DNA of 5,255 nucleotides from Desulfobacteraceae bacterium. Lineage in GTDB: Bacteria > Desulfobacterota > Syntrophobacteria > BM002. Every line of letters begins with the position of its first letter. Position 1 is the first letter of the stretch. The DNA is taken from the NCBI GenBank assembly GCA_002899795.1, contig PPDG01000564.1, positions 1 through 5,255 on the forward strand, given 5' to 3'. A program made the translations under genes and the position numbers. Positions 1-4,803 of this stretch are shown here, in pieces. The notes under the pieces are model-generated. The model was not told the DNA's origin. It did no database searches and saw nothing but the letters and a program-made list of their open reading frames with translations.

Positions 1-12
1 CGTATCTTGGGA

Positions 13-52
13 GGACTATCCTGCGAGTGAATTTTGCAGGATATTCATATCC
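13..52. promoter_or_regulatory. Overlapping inverted repeats upstream of the protease gene
   Basis: Two inverted repeats overlap. The first is TATCCTGC at 17-24 paired with GCAGGATA at 36-43, with an 11-base loop. The second is the compact palindrome GGATAT-TC-ATATCC at 39-52, five bases before a TTGACA box. A related half-site GGACTATCC lies at 13-21. The first could be the terminator hairpin of a gene to the left, but no T-run follows it. The second is placed like a repressor operator. The symmetry is seen in the sequence; the role is inferred. Confidence 0.4.
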
Positions 53-56
53 AGTA

Positions 57-86
57 TTGACACATTAATAAATTTCAGGCCAAATA
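57..86 (+). promoter_or_regulatory. Candidate sigma-70 promoter for the protease gene
   Basis: A perfect -35 hexamer TTGACA lies at 57-62. The -10 region at the expected spacing (about 80-86, ccaaata) is a poor match, so this would be a weak or activator-dependent promoter. It sits about 55 bases before the start codon at 142, right after the GGATATTCATATCC palindrome. Confidence 0.35.
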
Positions 87-109
87 GAGGAAGCAACGGC
101 CCAAACCAT

Positions 110-145
110 ATGGCTAAGGGTCCTGAGCCTTGGGTTGAAAAATGA
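110..145 (+). CDS. Possible 11-codon upstream ORF overlapping the next start (ATGA)
   Basis: ATG at 110 opens a frame of 11 codons ending with TGA at 143-145. That stop overlaps the ATG of the next gene at 142-144 in an ATGA arrangement typical of translational coupling. The main gene has no good Shine-Dalgarno sequence of its own (TTGGGTTGAAAA before the ATG), which would fit coupling. However, the uORF also lacks a well-spaced ribosome-binding site; the nearest purine run, AGAGGAAG at 86-93, is about 17 bases away. It may be chance. Confidence 0.2.
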   Translation: MAKGPEPWVEK

Positions 146-1344
146 TCTGTCCAAAGTGTGGCTTCAGTCAACCTGATGATTACTACTGCGCCCAGTGCGG
201 CGTTAATGTGGAGAAGTATGTCCAGAAAAAAAGAAAGAAGCGTTTTAATCTAGGATTAATCATAACCGTGCTCTCCATTGCGGCCCTCTCCCTTGCATTG
301 TTTATGAGTATCCCGGAAGATCCAAAAAAGTCAGACATCAGCAAGGCTAAATCAAGAGAGACAAAGGTCGCCCAAAGATCACCCTCCCGAGAAAAGCCAC
401 AGGAACAAAATGTGACCCCCAGAGCCCGGAGACGCCCTGGGAAAGTGCGAGGAGAAACCCCTGGAGTTGCAAGATCTGGAAATCAGCTTGCCCGCAAGCA
501 AGAAACAGCCGGAAAATCCTCACTCGAGGATGCCGCAAAAAGGAGCACGCCACAGAGTGAGCCGAAGGAAAGTACCCTTACCAGCAAAGGATGGTTTGAC
601 AAGGGCTTCAGATTGGACGACGATTCCGACAGCGAGATAGCATTTTATCAAAAGGCTATAGAGCTGGACCCGAAGTTTGCTCCTGCCTACTATCGTCTCG
701 GTGCAATTTACTTCCGCCAGGCCGAGTATGATCTGGCCGCAGAAAACTTCGCCACCTTCCTGCTCCATGCCTCCGAGACGGACAGGCAAAGATATAACAT
801 CGAATTATATTTCTCGCCAGAGGACCTGGAAGCAATCCGAGCGGCAACAGAAGAACCCGGCCCCGAAGAAGTGGAACAGGAGGTTGCTGCCGAGCCTGCA
901 GAGGTTGAAAGTGCGGAAACAGCTGAGGAGGTAAGCACGGAGACAAGCGAGGAAGTGGAATCAATTGTCAGGTTTTCAACGAGCAACGGGCATATGGTGG
1001 TGCCCGTCCTCCTCAATGAATCGAGGACTAGCAGTCTGCTTTTCGATACCGGAGCCAGTATTACCGTTCTTTCCACAAAACTGGCTCAGAGCCTCGGACT
1101 GGTGGCGGCAGTTGGCAAGACAATAAGACTGAAAACAGTGGCAGCAGATGTTAAGGCCAAGGTGGCAACGCTGGACTCCATCACGGTTGGGGGCCTGAGC
1201 AGGTCAGACTTCCCGGTAGCAGTAGTAGACCTCAACCTTGGCACCAGCGGACGCTTCGAGGGGATTTTGGGAATGGACTTCCTCAGAAACTACACCATCC
1301 GCATCGACAATCAAGCCAACAGAATATTCCTCTCACCCAGATAA
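142..1344 (+). CDS. Membrane-anchored zinc-ribbon, TPR and retropepsin-like aspartic protease protein
   Basis: This 400-aa protein has a clear modular layout. Residues 3-19 form a zinc ribbon (C3-x2-C6, C16-x2-C19). A lysine/arginine-rich stretch (28-34) precedes one hydrophobic segment at about 36-56. By the positive-inside rule the ribbon is cytoplasmic and the rest periplasmic. A long basic, low-complexity linker (about 60-148) leads to one or two TPR-like helix pairs (about 149-210, with EIAFYQKAIELDP and AYYRLGAIYFRQAEYDLA). A very acidic Glu/Val/Ala linker follows (about 237-275). The C-terminal ~125 residues are a clan-AA aspartic protease: FDTGAS has the catalytic D302-T-G, and ILGMDFL at 375-381 is the conserved C-terminal hydrophobic-Gly motif. 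Such domains carry one DTG and work as dimers, so the TPR or linkers may aid pairing. The substrate is unknown. The start follows the ribbon Cys pair; its ribosome-binding site is weak. Confidence is high for the domains and low for the cellular role. Confidence 0.9.
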   Translation: MICPKCGFSQPDDYYCAQCGVNVEKYVQKKRKKRFNLGLIITVLSIAALSLALFMSIPEDPKKSDISKAKSRETKVAQRSPSREKPQEQNVTPRARRRPGKVRGETPGVARSGNQLARKQETAGKSSLEDAAKRSTPQSEPKESTLTSKGWFDKGFRLDDDSDSEIAFYQKAIELDPKFAPAYYRLGAIYFRQAEYDLAAENFATFLLHASETDRQRYNIELYFSPEDLEAIRAATEEPGPEEVEQEVAAEPAEVESAETAEEVSTETSEEVESIVRFSTSNGHMVVPVLLNESRTSSLLFDTGASITVLSTKLAQSLGLVAAVGKTIRLKTVAADVKAKVATLDSITVGGLSRSDFPVAVVDLNLGTSGRFEGILGMDFLRNYTIRIDNQANRIFLSPR

Positions 1345-1411
1345 TCAAACCCTCACCAACCCCCCAAACTCCGACTTCACCACCACAATCGAATTTTACC
1401 CATTTTATCCC
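1345..1411 (+). terminator. C-rich, G-poor 3' tract, possible Rho-dependent terminator
   Basis: Directly after the TAA of the protease gene come about 65 bases rich in C and A with only three or four G (for example CCCTCACCAACCCCCC). A C-over-G bias of this kind marks Rho utilisation (rut) regions. No hairpin plus T-run terminator is visible before the palindrome at 1393. The minus-strand gene that converges on this region has the same kind of tail. The composition is seen; Rho use is inferred. Confidence 0.35.
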
Positions 1412-1466
1412 GTACATGTTTTGGGTAAATTTACCCCTTTTGTGTACGGGATGTTTTGGGTAAAAT
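1393..1466. repeat. 74-bp interrupted palindrome upstream of the RAYT gene
   Basis: The symmetry centre lies between 1429 and 1430. Three paired blocks can be traced: ATTTTACCC (1393-1401) with GGGTAAAAT (1458-1466); ATCCCGTACA (1407-1416) with TGTACGGGAT (1443-1452), extended by two G-T pairs; and the central perfect palindrome GGGTAAATTTACCC (1423-1436). The blocks are separated by symmetric loops of mostly T-T mismatches. The right arm also repeats part of the left half directly: ATGTTTTGGGTAAA occurs at 1416-1429 and 1451-1464, with a partial copy ATGTTTTGG at 1471-1479. It could be a REP-like substrate of the adjacent transposase, an operator or a transcript hairpin. Confidence 0.75.
1439..1466 (+). 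promoter_or_regulatory. Candidate promoter for the RAYT gene inside the palindrome
   Basis: TTGTGT (1439-1444), 16 bases, then TAAAAT (1461-1466), which matches TATAAT at five of six positions. It lies in the right arm of the 74-bp palindrome and points at the ATG at 1515. Hairpin formation or a protein bound to the palindrome would interfere with it, which would suit self-regulation of a transposase. This is inferred from box matches only. Confidence 0.35.
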
Positions 1467-1514
1467 AGATATGTTTTGGATCTCTGGGTTGACTAAAACT
1501 GGAGGGAGGGGCAC

Positions 1515-1952
1515 ATGAGTCCGATAGATGCATTGGAAAGTGGCCGGGTGAAGAGATTTTTTAGTGCTAGACAAAAGATAAACGCACCTGGGCTAATTAG
1601 CCATATTACCCAACGAGCCTCAGGTGCTGAGCTTTTGTTTCGTGAAAAAGATGACTACTTGGAGATGCTGGCCAGATTGAAGCAGATATGCCAAATTTAT
1701 CAGGTTGAGCTTATCGCCTTCGTCTTAATGCCCAACCACGTCCACTTTTTGTTGCATCAGAATGCGGCGAACCTACACGAGGCAATGCGAGATTTGTTCT
1801 CCCAGTACGCCCGCCGTCACAACAAGAAATACATGAGAAATGGATATGAAACCAGCCGATTTTTAAGTCTTCCGGGCCAAAAACAGTCTCTTGTGCTAGA
1901 ACCGGTTTGTCCGCAACAGAAAAAACGGCAAGTCCCAGAATTAGATAGATAA
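1515..1952 (+). pseudogene. Truncated RAYT (REP-associated Y1/IS200-like transposase), 5' half
   Basis: The first ~110 residues match the N-terminal half of Y1 (IS200-like, PF01797) transposases of the REP-associated group. The typical opening GLISHITQRASG is at about 26-37. The HUH motif is in LMPNHVHFLL (H75-x-H77, metal binding), and a helix ending SQYARRHNKKYMRNG closes at 96-110. In intact relatives the chain continues with the catalytic tyrosine helix and an HLNP-type motif; from memory they are roughly 200-300 aa. Here the family match stops at about base 1844 and residues 111-145 are unrelated read-through into a minus-strand gene fragment. The expected nucleophilic tyrosine is therefore lost and the protein should be inactive in strand cleavage. 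The start has a strong purine-rich site (GGAGGGAGGGG, 1501-1511). Such enzymes mobilise REP palindromes, and a REP-like element lies about 300 bases downstream. Confidence 0.85.
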
Positions 1953-2001
1953 TCTTTCTTGGCCAGCTCCATCCCAGTCGAGTGCTTCTTTCTTTTTTCA
2001 T
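1845..2001 (-). pseudogene. 5' fragment of a secreted-protein gene (signal peptide plus about 16 residues)
   Basis: Read leftwards from an ATG at 2001, the frame encodes a basic N-terminus (MKKERSTRLGWSWPRK) and a hydrophobic core (IIYLILGLAVFSVA). A signal-peptidase-like end (PVLAQ, then ETVFGPEDL) follows, then about ten more plausible residues up to GWFHIH. Upstream is a well-spaced AAGGGGG ribosome-binding site (2008-2014). Left of about 1845 the frame runs antisense through the RAYT gene and loses coding character. I read this as the start of an exported protein whose remainder was lost when it was joined to the transposase. I do not recognise the mature family. The frame stays open to 1711, so a short antisense-extended product is formally possible. 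Confidence 0.6.
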
Positions 2002-2133
2002 CAGGTGCCCCCTTAAAAGACTGGAGATAAGAAATTGTACGCCGGAACATCTCCCCAGCCCATGTATAAGAAATAATGGTAATTTTCTGCGCGCCTTCTA
2101 CTTCCAGCTAGTTTCCGTCCGGAAACGACTGAG
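2002..2133. other. Intergenic, probable leader of the secreted-protein fragment, with a 16-bp palindrome
   Basis: This holds the 5' region of the minus-strand fragment. The clearest element is GTTTCCG-TC-CGGAAAC at 2111-2126, with 7-bp perfect arms and a 2-base centre, placed about 110 bases upstream of that start codon like an operator. No convincing -35/-10 pair was found on either strand. No coding character was seen. Confidence 0.4.
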
Positions 2134-2287
2134 TGTCATTCTGAGCCCTTCGACCCTTCGACAAGCTCAGGGCAGGCAGGCTCCACGAGACTACGCCCGG
2201 GACAGGCAGGACAAGAATCTCTCCTAACCCCTCGGAACCGGGAGATTCTTCGTCGTCCCGCAATCGGCGGGTCTCCTCAGAATGACA
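2134..2287. repeat. REP/MITE-like 154-bp imperfect palindromic element
   Basis: The ends are perfect 12-bp inverted repeats, TGTCATTCTGAG (2134-2145) and CTCAGAATGACA (2276-2287). An inner pair is AAGAATCTC (2213-2221) with GAGATTCTT (2242-2250). Between them lies CCCTTCGACAAGCTCAGG. Both the TCATTCTGAG...CTCAGAATGA and the CTTCGACAAGCTCAGG motifs are, from memory, very common dispersed intergenic repeats in many bacterial genomes. It has no coding capacity and looks like a non-autonomous element, possibly mobilised by RAYT-type enzymes such as the broken one nearby. Confidence 0.75.
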
Positions 2288-2492
2288 TACAAAAGTAAGG
2301 TCTACGGATGGACACAAGCCAGTCCCATGCATTGCCCGCTTCTTTCCACTTCACATACTGGTGCTGAGGGCAGAGGACGGCGTCGCACTCTTCGCATTGG
2401 ACACAAGTAGCTGCGTCAGTGAGACCTGATTCGTTTATCCAGGCGTGGGTGCGCCTTCTGAGGTAACCTGGCGAGGACCGCTCTATGGTAAC
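2277..2492 (-). pseudogene. Start-less Cys/His-rich reading frame, possible zinc-binding fragment
   Basis: A minus-strand frame stays open for 71 codons between TAA at 2493-2495 and TGA at 2277-2279, with no good start codon near its 5' end. Its middle reads CVQCEECDAVLCPQHQYVKW, a dense Cys/His cluster (C-x2-C-x2-C-x5-C-x2-H), followed by KEAGNAWDWLVSIR. Codon choice there looks genuine and the opposite strand carries stops. The stop codon lies in the outer arm of the REP-like element, so the original 3' end was probably replaced when that element inserted. It follows the 86-aa gene on the same strand, so it may be the remains of an operon partner. I do not recognise the family; it could be a chance frame. 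Confidence 0.35.
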
Positions 2493-2632
2493 TTAGTGCC
2501 CCTAAGTCCCCTACGTAACCCACATTATCCACGAAACGTCTACTGCGACCGCGGACATGAGCGCCCTTCCGCGGTCTCGTAACACCCTTTCATGGTTATG
2601 CGGGCTTAGATGTACAGCAGTTCCTCGCCAGG
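2467..2632 (-). ncRNA. Branched inverted-repeat structure just after the 86-aa gene
   Basis: A perfect 11-bp outer stem, CCTGGCGAGGA (2467-2477) with TCCTCGCCAGG (2622-2632), encloses two further hairpins. ACTTAG (2491-2496) pairs with CTAAGT (2502-2507) over a 5-base loop, and GACCGCGGA (2547-2555) pairs perfectly with TCCGCGGTC (2568-2576) over a 12-base loop. Together they form a three-way junction. On the minus strand the structure begins four bases after the stop of the 86-aa gene, so it would be the 3' untranslated structure of that mRNA. No T-run follows, so it is not an ordinary intrinsic terminator. It could be a stabilising or processed 3' RNA, an independent small RNA or a remnant of a mobile element. 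Strand and RNA nature are inferred. Confidence 0.4.
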
Positions 2633-2636
2633 CTAA

Positions 2637-2897
2637 TTAAAATGAGGTTGAAACGTCCTCGGGCTCATGTCTTACGGTCAGGTAGTCAAATGCCTTCTGC
2701 AACACCAGAACTGCTTTGGGGAGATCGTTAACCCCCAAACTGGTCGTGGTCTTAAACATTCCTTCTTTGTCACGATAGACCTTCTGCACAGAGATCCGAT
2801 TCTTCGTAAAACTCTGGCCGTCCTTCTCGTGTTCGTTGGCAAAGATTGCTGCCTTGACTCCGCCGTGTTGGAAGACTTTCTCCGGTCTGTTAGACAT
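2637..2897 (-). CDS. Small conserved hypothetical protein, 86 aa
   Basis: The start is ATG at 2897 (MSNRPEKVFQ), chosen over an upstream in-frame ATG at 2936 because a near-perfect ribosome-binding site AAAGGAGG sits 7 bases before it. From memory it belongs to a widespread uncharacterised family of 75-90 aa proteins. Their shared pattern is an N-terminal FxHGGVxAxIFxNE block (9-22), a central K/R-rich VQKxYRDKEGxFKTT strand pair (37-51) and a C-terminal NDLPKAVLVLQKAFDYL helix (57-73). The likely fold is several beta strands followed by one helix. That layout is loosely reminiscent of PC4-like single-stranded nucleic-acid binders, but this is inference without homology support. Family members often occur in accessory DNA. 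The gene is intact while its neighbours are broken, and it is flanked by structured sequence on both sides. Confidence 0.85.
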   Translation of the reverse strand: MSNRPEKVFQHGGVKAAIFANEHEKDGQSFTKNRISVQKVYRDKEGMFKTTTSLGVNDLPKAVLVLQKAFDYLTVRHEPEDVSTSF

Positions 2898-2912
2898 TTG
2901 TGCCCCTCCTTT
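2898..2912 (-). promoter_or_regulatory. Ribosome-binding site that decides the start of the 86-aa gene
   Basis: On the minus strand AAAGGAGGGGCACAA lies directly before the ATG at 2897. The AAAGGAGG core is complementary to the 16S anti-Shine-Dalgarno sequence. It favours this start over the upstream ATG at 2936. It also carries the GGGGCAC motif shared with three other starts in the window. Confidence 0.75.
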
Positions 2913-3135
2913 GTGCGGACCGGCCGAGATGCCCATGCAGGATGACAGTGGGGGCCAACGTCAGCCTCGTCTCACCGTCTGGGTCTTGCAATCATGCATA
3001 GGCCGTGTGCGCCAGGTGTGACATCTTAGGACATCCCGGAGGTCCCGCCGTTGGTTGTGATTGCCCCCAGCCCCTTTTCTCGACCCTGCGGTAAGGCAGT
3101 CAGAGAGAAAGTATGCCCTGCTAGGGCCGAGCGGT

Positions 3136-3191
3136 CTACCAGTTGAACAATGTCGGCACGGAATTGCTCCCGACATTGAAACCACTGGTAG
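3136..3191. repeat. 56-bp imperfect hairpin in the leader of the 86-aa gene
   Basis: CTACCAGT (3136-3143) pairs with ACTGGTAG (3184-3191), and CAATGTCGG (3148-3156) pairs with CCGACATTG (3170-3178). A 4/5-base internal loop separates the two stems, with a 13-base apical loop. All 17 pairs are Watson-Crick. No T-run follows on either strand, so it is not a standard terminator. It may be an RNA leader structure or a protein or recombinase site. Confidence 0.6.
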
Positions 3192-3310
3192 GGTCATGCA
3201 TTAACTATTGGTACTGAGATACGCTCTGAAAAAATGTGGTAGGGGTGCCCCCCCAGAGTTTAATCACGCACTATAATGAACGAGGGTATGATAAATCCTA
3301 TTAATCAAAG

Positions 3311-3340
3311 AATTTAGAGCAGGCTTATTGGTCTTGTCAA
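3311..3340 (-). promoter_or_regulatory. Candidate sigma-70 promoter for the 86-aa gene
   Basis: On the minus strand a perfect TTGACA (3335-3340) is followed after 18 bases by TAAATT (3311-3316), which matches the -10 consensus at four of six positions. It is the best promoter-like pair reading toward the 86-aa gene and would give a leader of about 410 bases. A closer promoter could have been missed. Confidence 0.4.
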
Positions 3341-3421
3341 GGGAAAAATTGAGAAACGCTCTACAACTGTTAATTACTTCGAGCTCAGCGTGCTTAACGG
3401 TCAACATTGTCACACTTAAAT

Positions 3422-3540
3422 CTAATCCGATCATAGGGATGTTTTGGGTAGGGGGAGGTATTTGGTAGTAGGGTGTGGGATGGAAAATGGTTGATGGAGG
3501 AGAGGGAGGGGTAAGCCTGGTGGTGGGAGGTTTGGGCCTT
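3422..3540 (-). terminator. C-rich, G-poor 3' tail of the sigma-54 activator gene
   Basis: On the minus strand, after the stop of the activator, about 100 bases contain long C/T/A runs (for example CTTACCCCTCCCTCTCCTCC) with only about four G. This C-over-G bubble fits a Rho-dependent terminator. The + strand is correspondingly G-rich, with GGGTAGGGGG at 3446-3455 and GGGTGTGGG at 3471-3479, so a G-quadruplex on that strand is an alternative. No intrinsic terminator was seen. The tract ends next to the motif copy at 3436-3450. Confidence 0.4.
3436..3450 (+). repeat. Second copy of the 15-bp motif GGGATGTTTTGGGTA
   Basis: This is identical over 15 bases, in the same orientation, to 1448-1462 in the right arm of the 74-bp palindrome. 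The match ends sharply on both sides. Together the copies bracket about 2 kb of accessory sequence lying between the two convergent genes. They could be direct repeats from an insertion or two sites for one DNA-binding protein. Confidence 0.6.
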
Positions 3541-4569
3541 CTATTTGTTTTTATCCAGGCCTAGTTCTTTGATTTTATAGAGGAGGGCCTTGTAGCTGAT
3601 CTGGAGGATCTTTGCTGCCTTCTTGCGGTTCCAGCCAGTCTCTTGGAGAACTGCACTGATCAACTTGCCTTCTGCTTCCTGGACAGCCTTCTTTTTCACT
3701 TCTTTGAGGGGGGGGAACTTTCTCTGTTCTCCAAGTTCTTGATCGTCCGCAAAAGGTGCCCCAGGTTGGGCGCCCAGTTGTCGACTATCGATCTTCCTGG
3801 CATCCCTGCCCATCAGTTCTTGTTTAAGAGTGTCCCAATCACCCAGGAGCATCAGGCGACCAACCACATTCTTGAGTTCTCTTACATTGCCGGGCCAACT
3901 GTACTCGTGGAGAAACTCCATTGCTTCGCCAGCAAAATCAAATCTGGCGTTGTAGCTGGTCTCGGCGAACTCTTCACTGAAATGATTTATGAGAGGTTGG
4001 ATGTCATCCGTTCTTTCTCTGAGCGGAGGGATAAATATTCGAATGATATTAAGGCGATAGTACAAGTCCTCCCGAAAACGGCCCTCCCTGATACTCTGTT
4101 CGAGCTCTTGATTGGTGGCGGCCATTATCCAGCAGTCAACCTGCACATCCTTTTTTCCGCCCAGGCGTGAAAATTGAAGATCCTGCAGGACCTGAAGCAT
4201 CTTAGATTGGAGAAACATTGGCATATCTCCAATCTCGTCCAACAGCATGGTGCCCTTGTGGGCTACCTCGAACTTACCCTGTTTCGACCTGTCGGCACCG
4301 GTAAAAGCGCCCTTCTCGTAGCCAAAGAGCTCACTTTCGAGAAGTTCCCCGGGGATGGCAGCGCAATTAACCTTGATAAAAGGCCTGTCTCTCCGGATCG
4401 AGCTGAGGTGAAGTGCCTGGGCGACCAATTCTTTGCCCACTCCACTCTCGCCACAGATAATGACGTTAAGATCGCTGTTCGCAACCTGACGAATGAGTTC
4501 CTTGGTCTTTACGATGGGCTCACTCTTACCGACAATGAGGCGATCACAAACGTCCATATCAATACTCAC
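3541..4569 (-). CDS. Sigma-54-dependent transcriptional activator without receiver domain (PspF-like, Fis-type HTH)
   Basis: This 342-aa protein consists of an AAA+ sigma-54 interaction domain and a C-terminal Fis-type helix-turn-helix. Walker A is GESGVGKE (40-47) and the sigma-54-contacting GAFTGA loop is at 87-92. Walker B is TMLLDE (107-112), sensor I is near ATNQ (151-154), the arginine-rich segment is FREDLYYRLN (165-174) and sensor II is WPGNVREL (225-232). After a variable linker (about 255-295) the HTH is NRKKAAKILQISYKALLYKI (314-333). All key residues are present, so it should hydrolyse ATP and open sigma-54 promoters. There is no N-terminal receiver, PAS or GAF domain, so control must come from a partner protein or from expression level, as for PspF. 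The start is GTG at 4569, just after an in-frame TGA; an ATG four codons later (4557) is equally possible, and both have weak ribosome-binding sites. Its targets are not visible here. Confidence 0.93.
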   Translation of the reverse strand: MSIDMDVCDRLIVGKSEPIVKTKELIRQVANSDLNVIICGESGVGKELVAQALHLSSIRRDRPFIKVNCAAIPGELLESELFGYEKGAFTGADRSKQGKFEVAHKGTMLLDEIGDMPMFLQSKMLQVLQDLQFSRLGGKKDVQVDCWIMAATNQELEQSIREGRFREDLYYRLNIIRIFIPPLRERTDDIQPLINHFSEEFAETSYNARFDFAGEAMEFLHEYSWPGNVRELKNVVGRLMLLGDWDTLKQELMGRDARKIDSRQLGAQPGAPFADDQELGEQRKFPPLKEVKKKAVQEAEGKLISAVLQETGWNRKKAAKILQISYKALLYKIKELGLDKNK

Positions 4570-4622
4570 AGTAGCTCAATATTTGCTGAACTCTACCTGC
4601 CCCTTCAACTGAATGAGCCAAA

Positions 4623-4706
4623 TTAACGTGGGGCTTTCTCCCTATAATAGACCAGGTACTTCAAAGGAACGATGCTGCTTATCTTCAGAAGTAGTTCTGC
4701 AGGCAT
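4623..4706 (-). CDS. Possible 27-aa leader ORF upstream of the sigma-54 activator
   Basis: ATG at 4706 opens 27 codons (MPAELLLKISSIVPLKYLVY, then YREKAPR) ending in TAA at 4623-4625, between the strong promoter and the activator start. It has a hydrophobic centre, a basic tail and reasonable codon use. The ribosome-binding site (GGGATAG directly before the ATG) is poorly spaced. It might be a leader peptide, a small membrane protein or chance. I do not recognise it. Confidence 0.25.
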   Translation of the reverse strand: MPAELLLKISSIVPLKYLVYYREKAPR

Positions 4707-4774
4707 CTATCCCGATCCAGTGTTTTCAAAAAATTGTAAAGCCACGAGATTTCAAATTAATCTACTGACTCGCT

Positions 4775-4803
4775 ATATTAAGGGTGATGGGGCTCAGCGT
4801 CAA
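4775..4803 (-). promoter_or_regulatory. Strong sigma-70-type promoter for the sigma-54 activator
   Basis: On the minus strand TTGACG (4798-4803, five of six) is followed after exactly 17 bases by TAATAT (4775-4780, four of six). This is the best housekeeping-type promoter in the window. Transcription would start near 4768, giving a leader of about 200 bases before the activator start at 4569. Confidence 0.6.

Larger units (their letters stand above)
2898..3310 (-). other. Long structured leader of the 86-aa gene; no convincing gene
   Basis: About 410 bases separate the candidate promoter from the start codon. A 78-codon minus-strand frame (2961-3197) exists, but its composition is unconvincing and it has no clear ribosome-binding site. 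Visible structure includes a 5-bp hairpin GCCCT-gct-AGGGC at 3115-3127, a stem TTTCTC...GAGAAA at about 3076-3110, the 56-bp hairpin at 3136-3191 and a GGGG-TG-CCCC motif at 3242-3251. The region could be a riboregulatory leader, a small RNA gene or the debris of a mobile element. It matches no riboswitch that I recognise. Confidence 0.4.

Noticed and set aside
656..1076. ORFs in other frames within the protease gene
   Set aside because: They are shadows caused by the biased composition of the Glu/Ala-rich linker and TPR region.
2493..2600. Arg-rich alternative minus-strand frame running through 2493 toward the Cys-rich region
   Set aside because: The frame is open but low in coding character and overlaps the perfect hairpin stems.
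3154..3168. Sigma-54 promoter (CGGCAC...TTGCT)
   Set aside because: GG and GC are separated by nine bases instead of the required ten, and the match lies in the loop of the hairpin.
3134..3193. Integron attC-like site or tRNA-like D-arm at the 56-bp hairpin
   Set aside because: The outer boxes read GTCTACC/GGTAGGG rather than RYYYAAC/GTTRRRY, and no integrase is present. A D-arm-like stretch on the minus strand is not followed by a valid anticodon stem or T-arm.
2961..3197. 78-aa minus-strand ORF
   Set aside because: It has no clear ribosome-binding site, no recognisable motif and an atypical composition, and it overlaps strong hairpins. It is treated as leader sequence.
1393..3450. CRISPR array or retron
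   Set aside because: There are no regularly spaced identical repeats with unique spacers, and no Cas or reverse transcriptase motifs in any frame.
3643..4626. Long + strand ORFs opposite the sigma-54 activator (175 and 150 aa)
   Set aside because: They are antisense shadows of a gene with complete AAA+ motifs; their translations show no family features.
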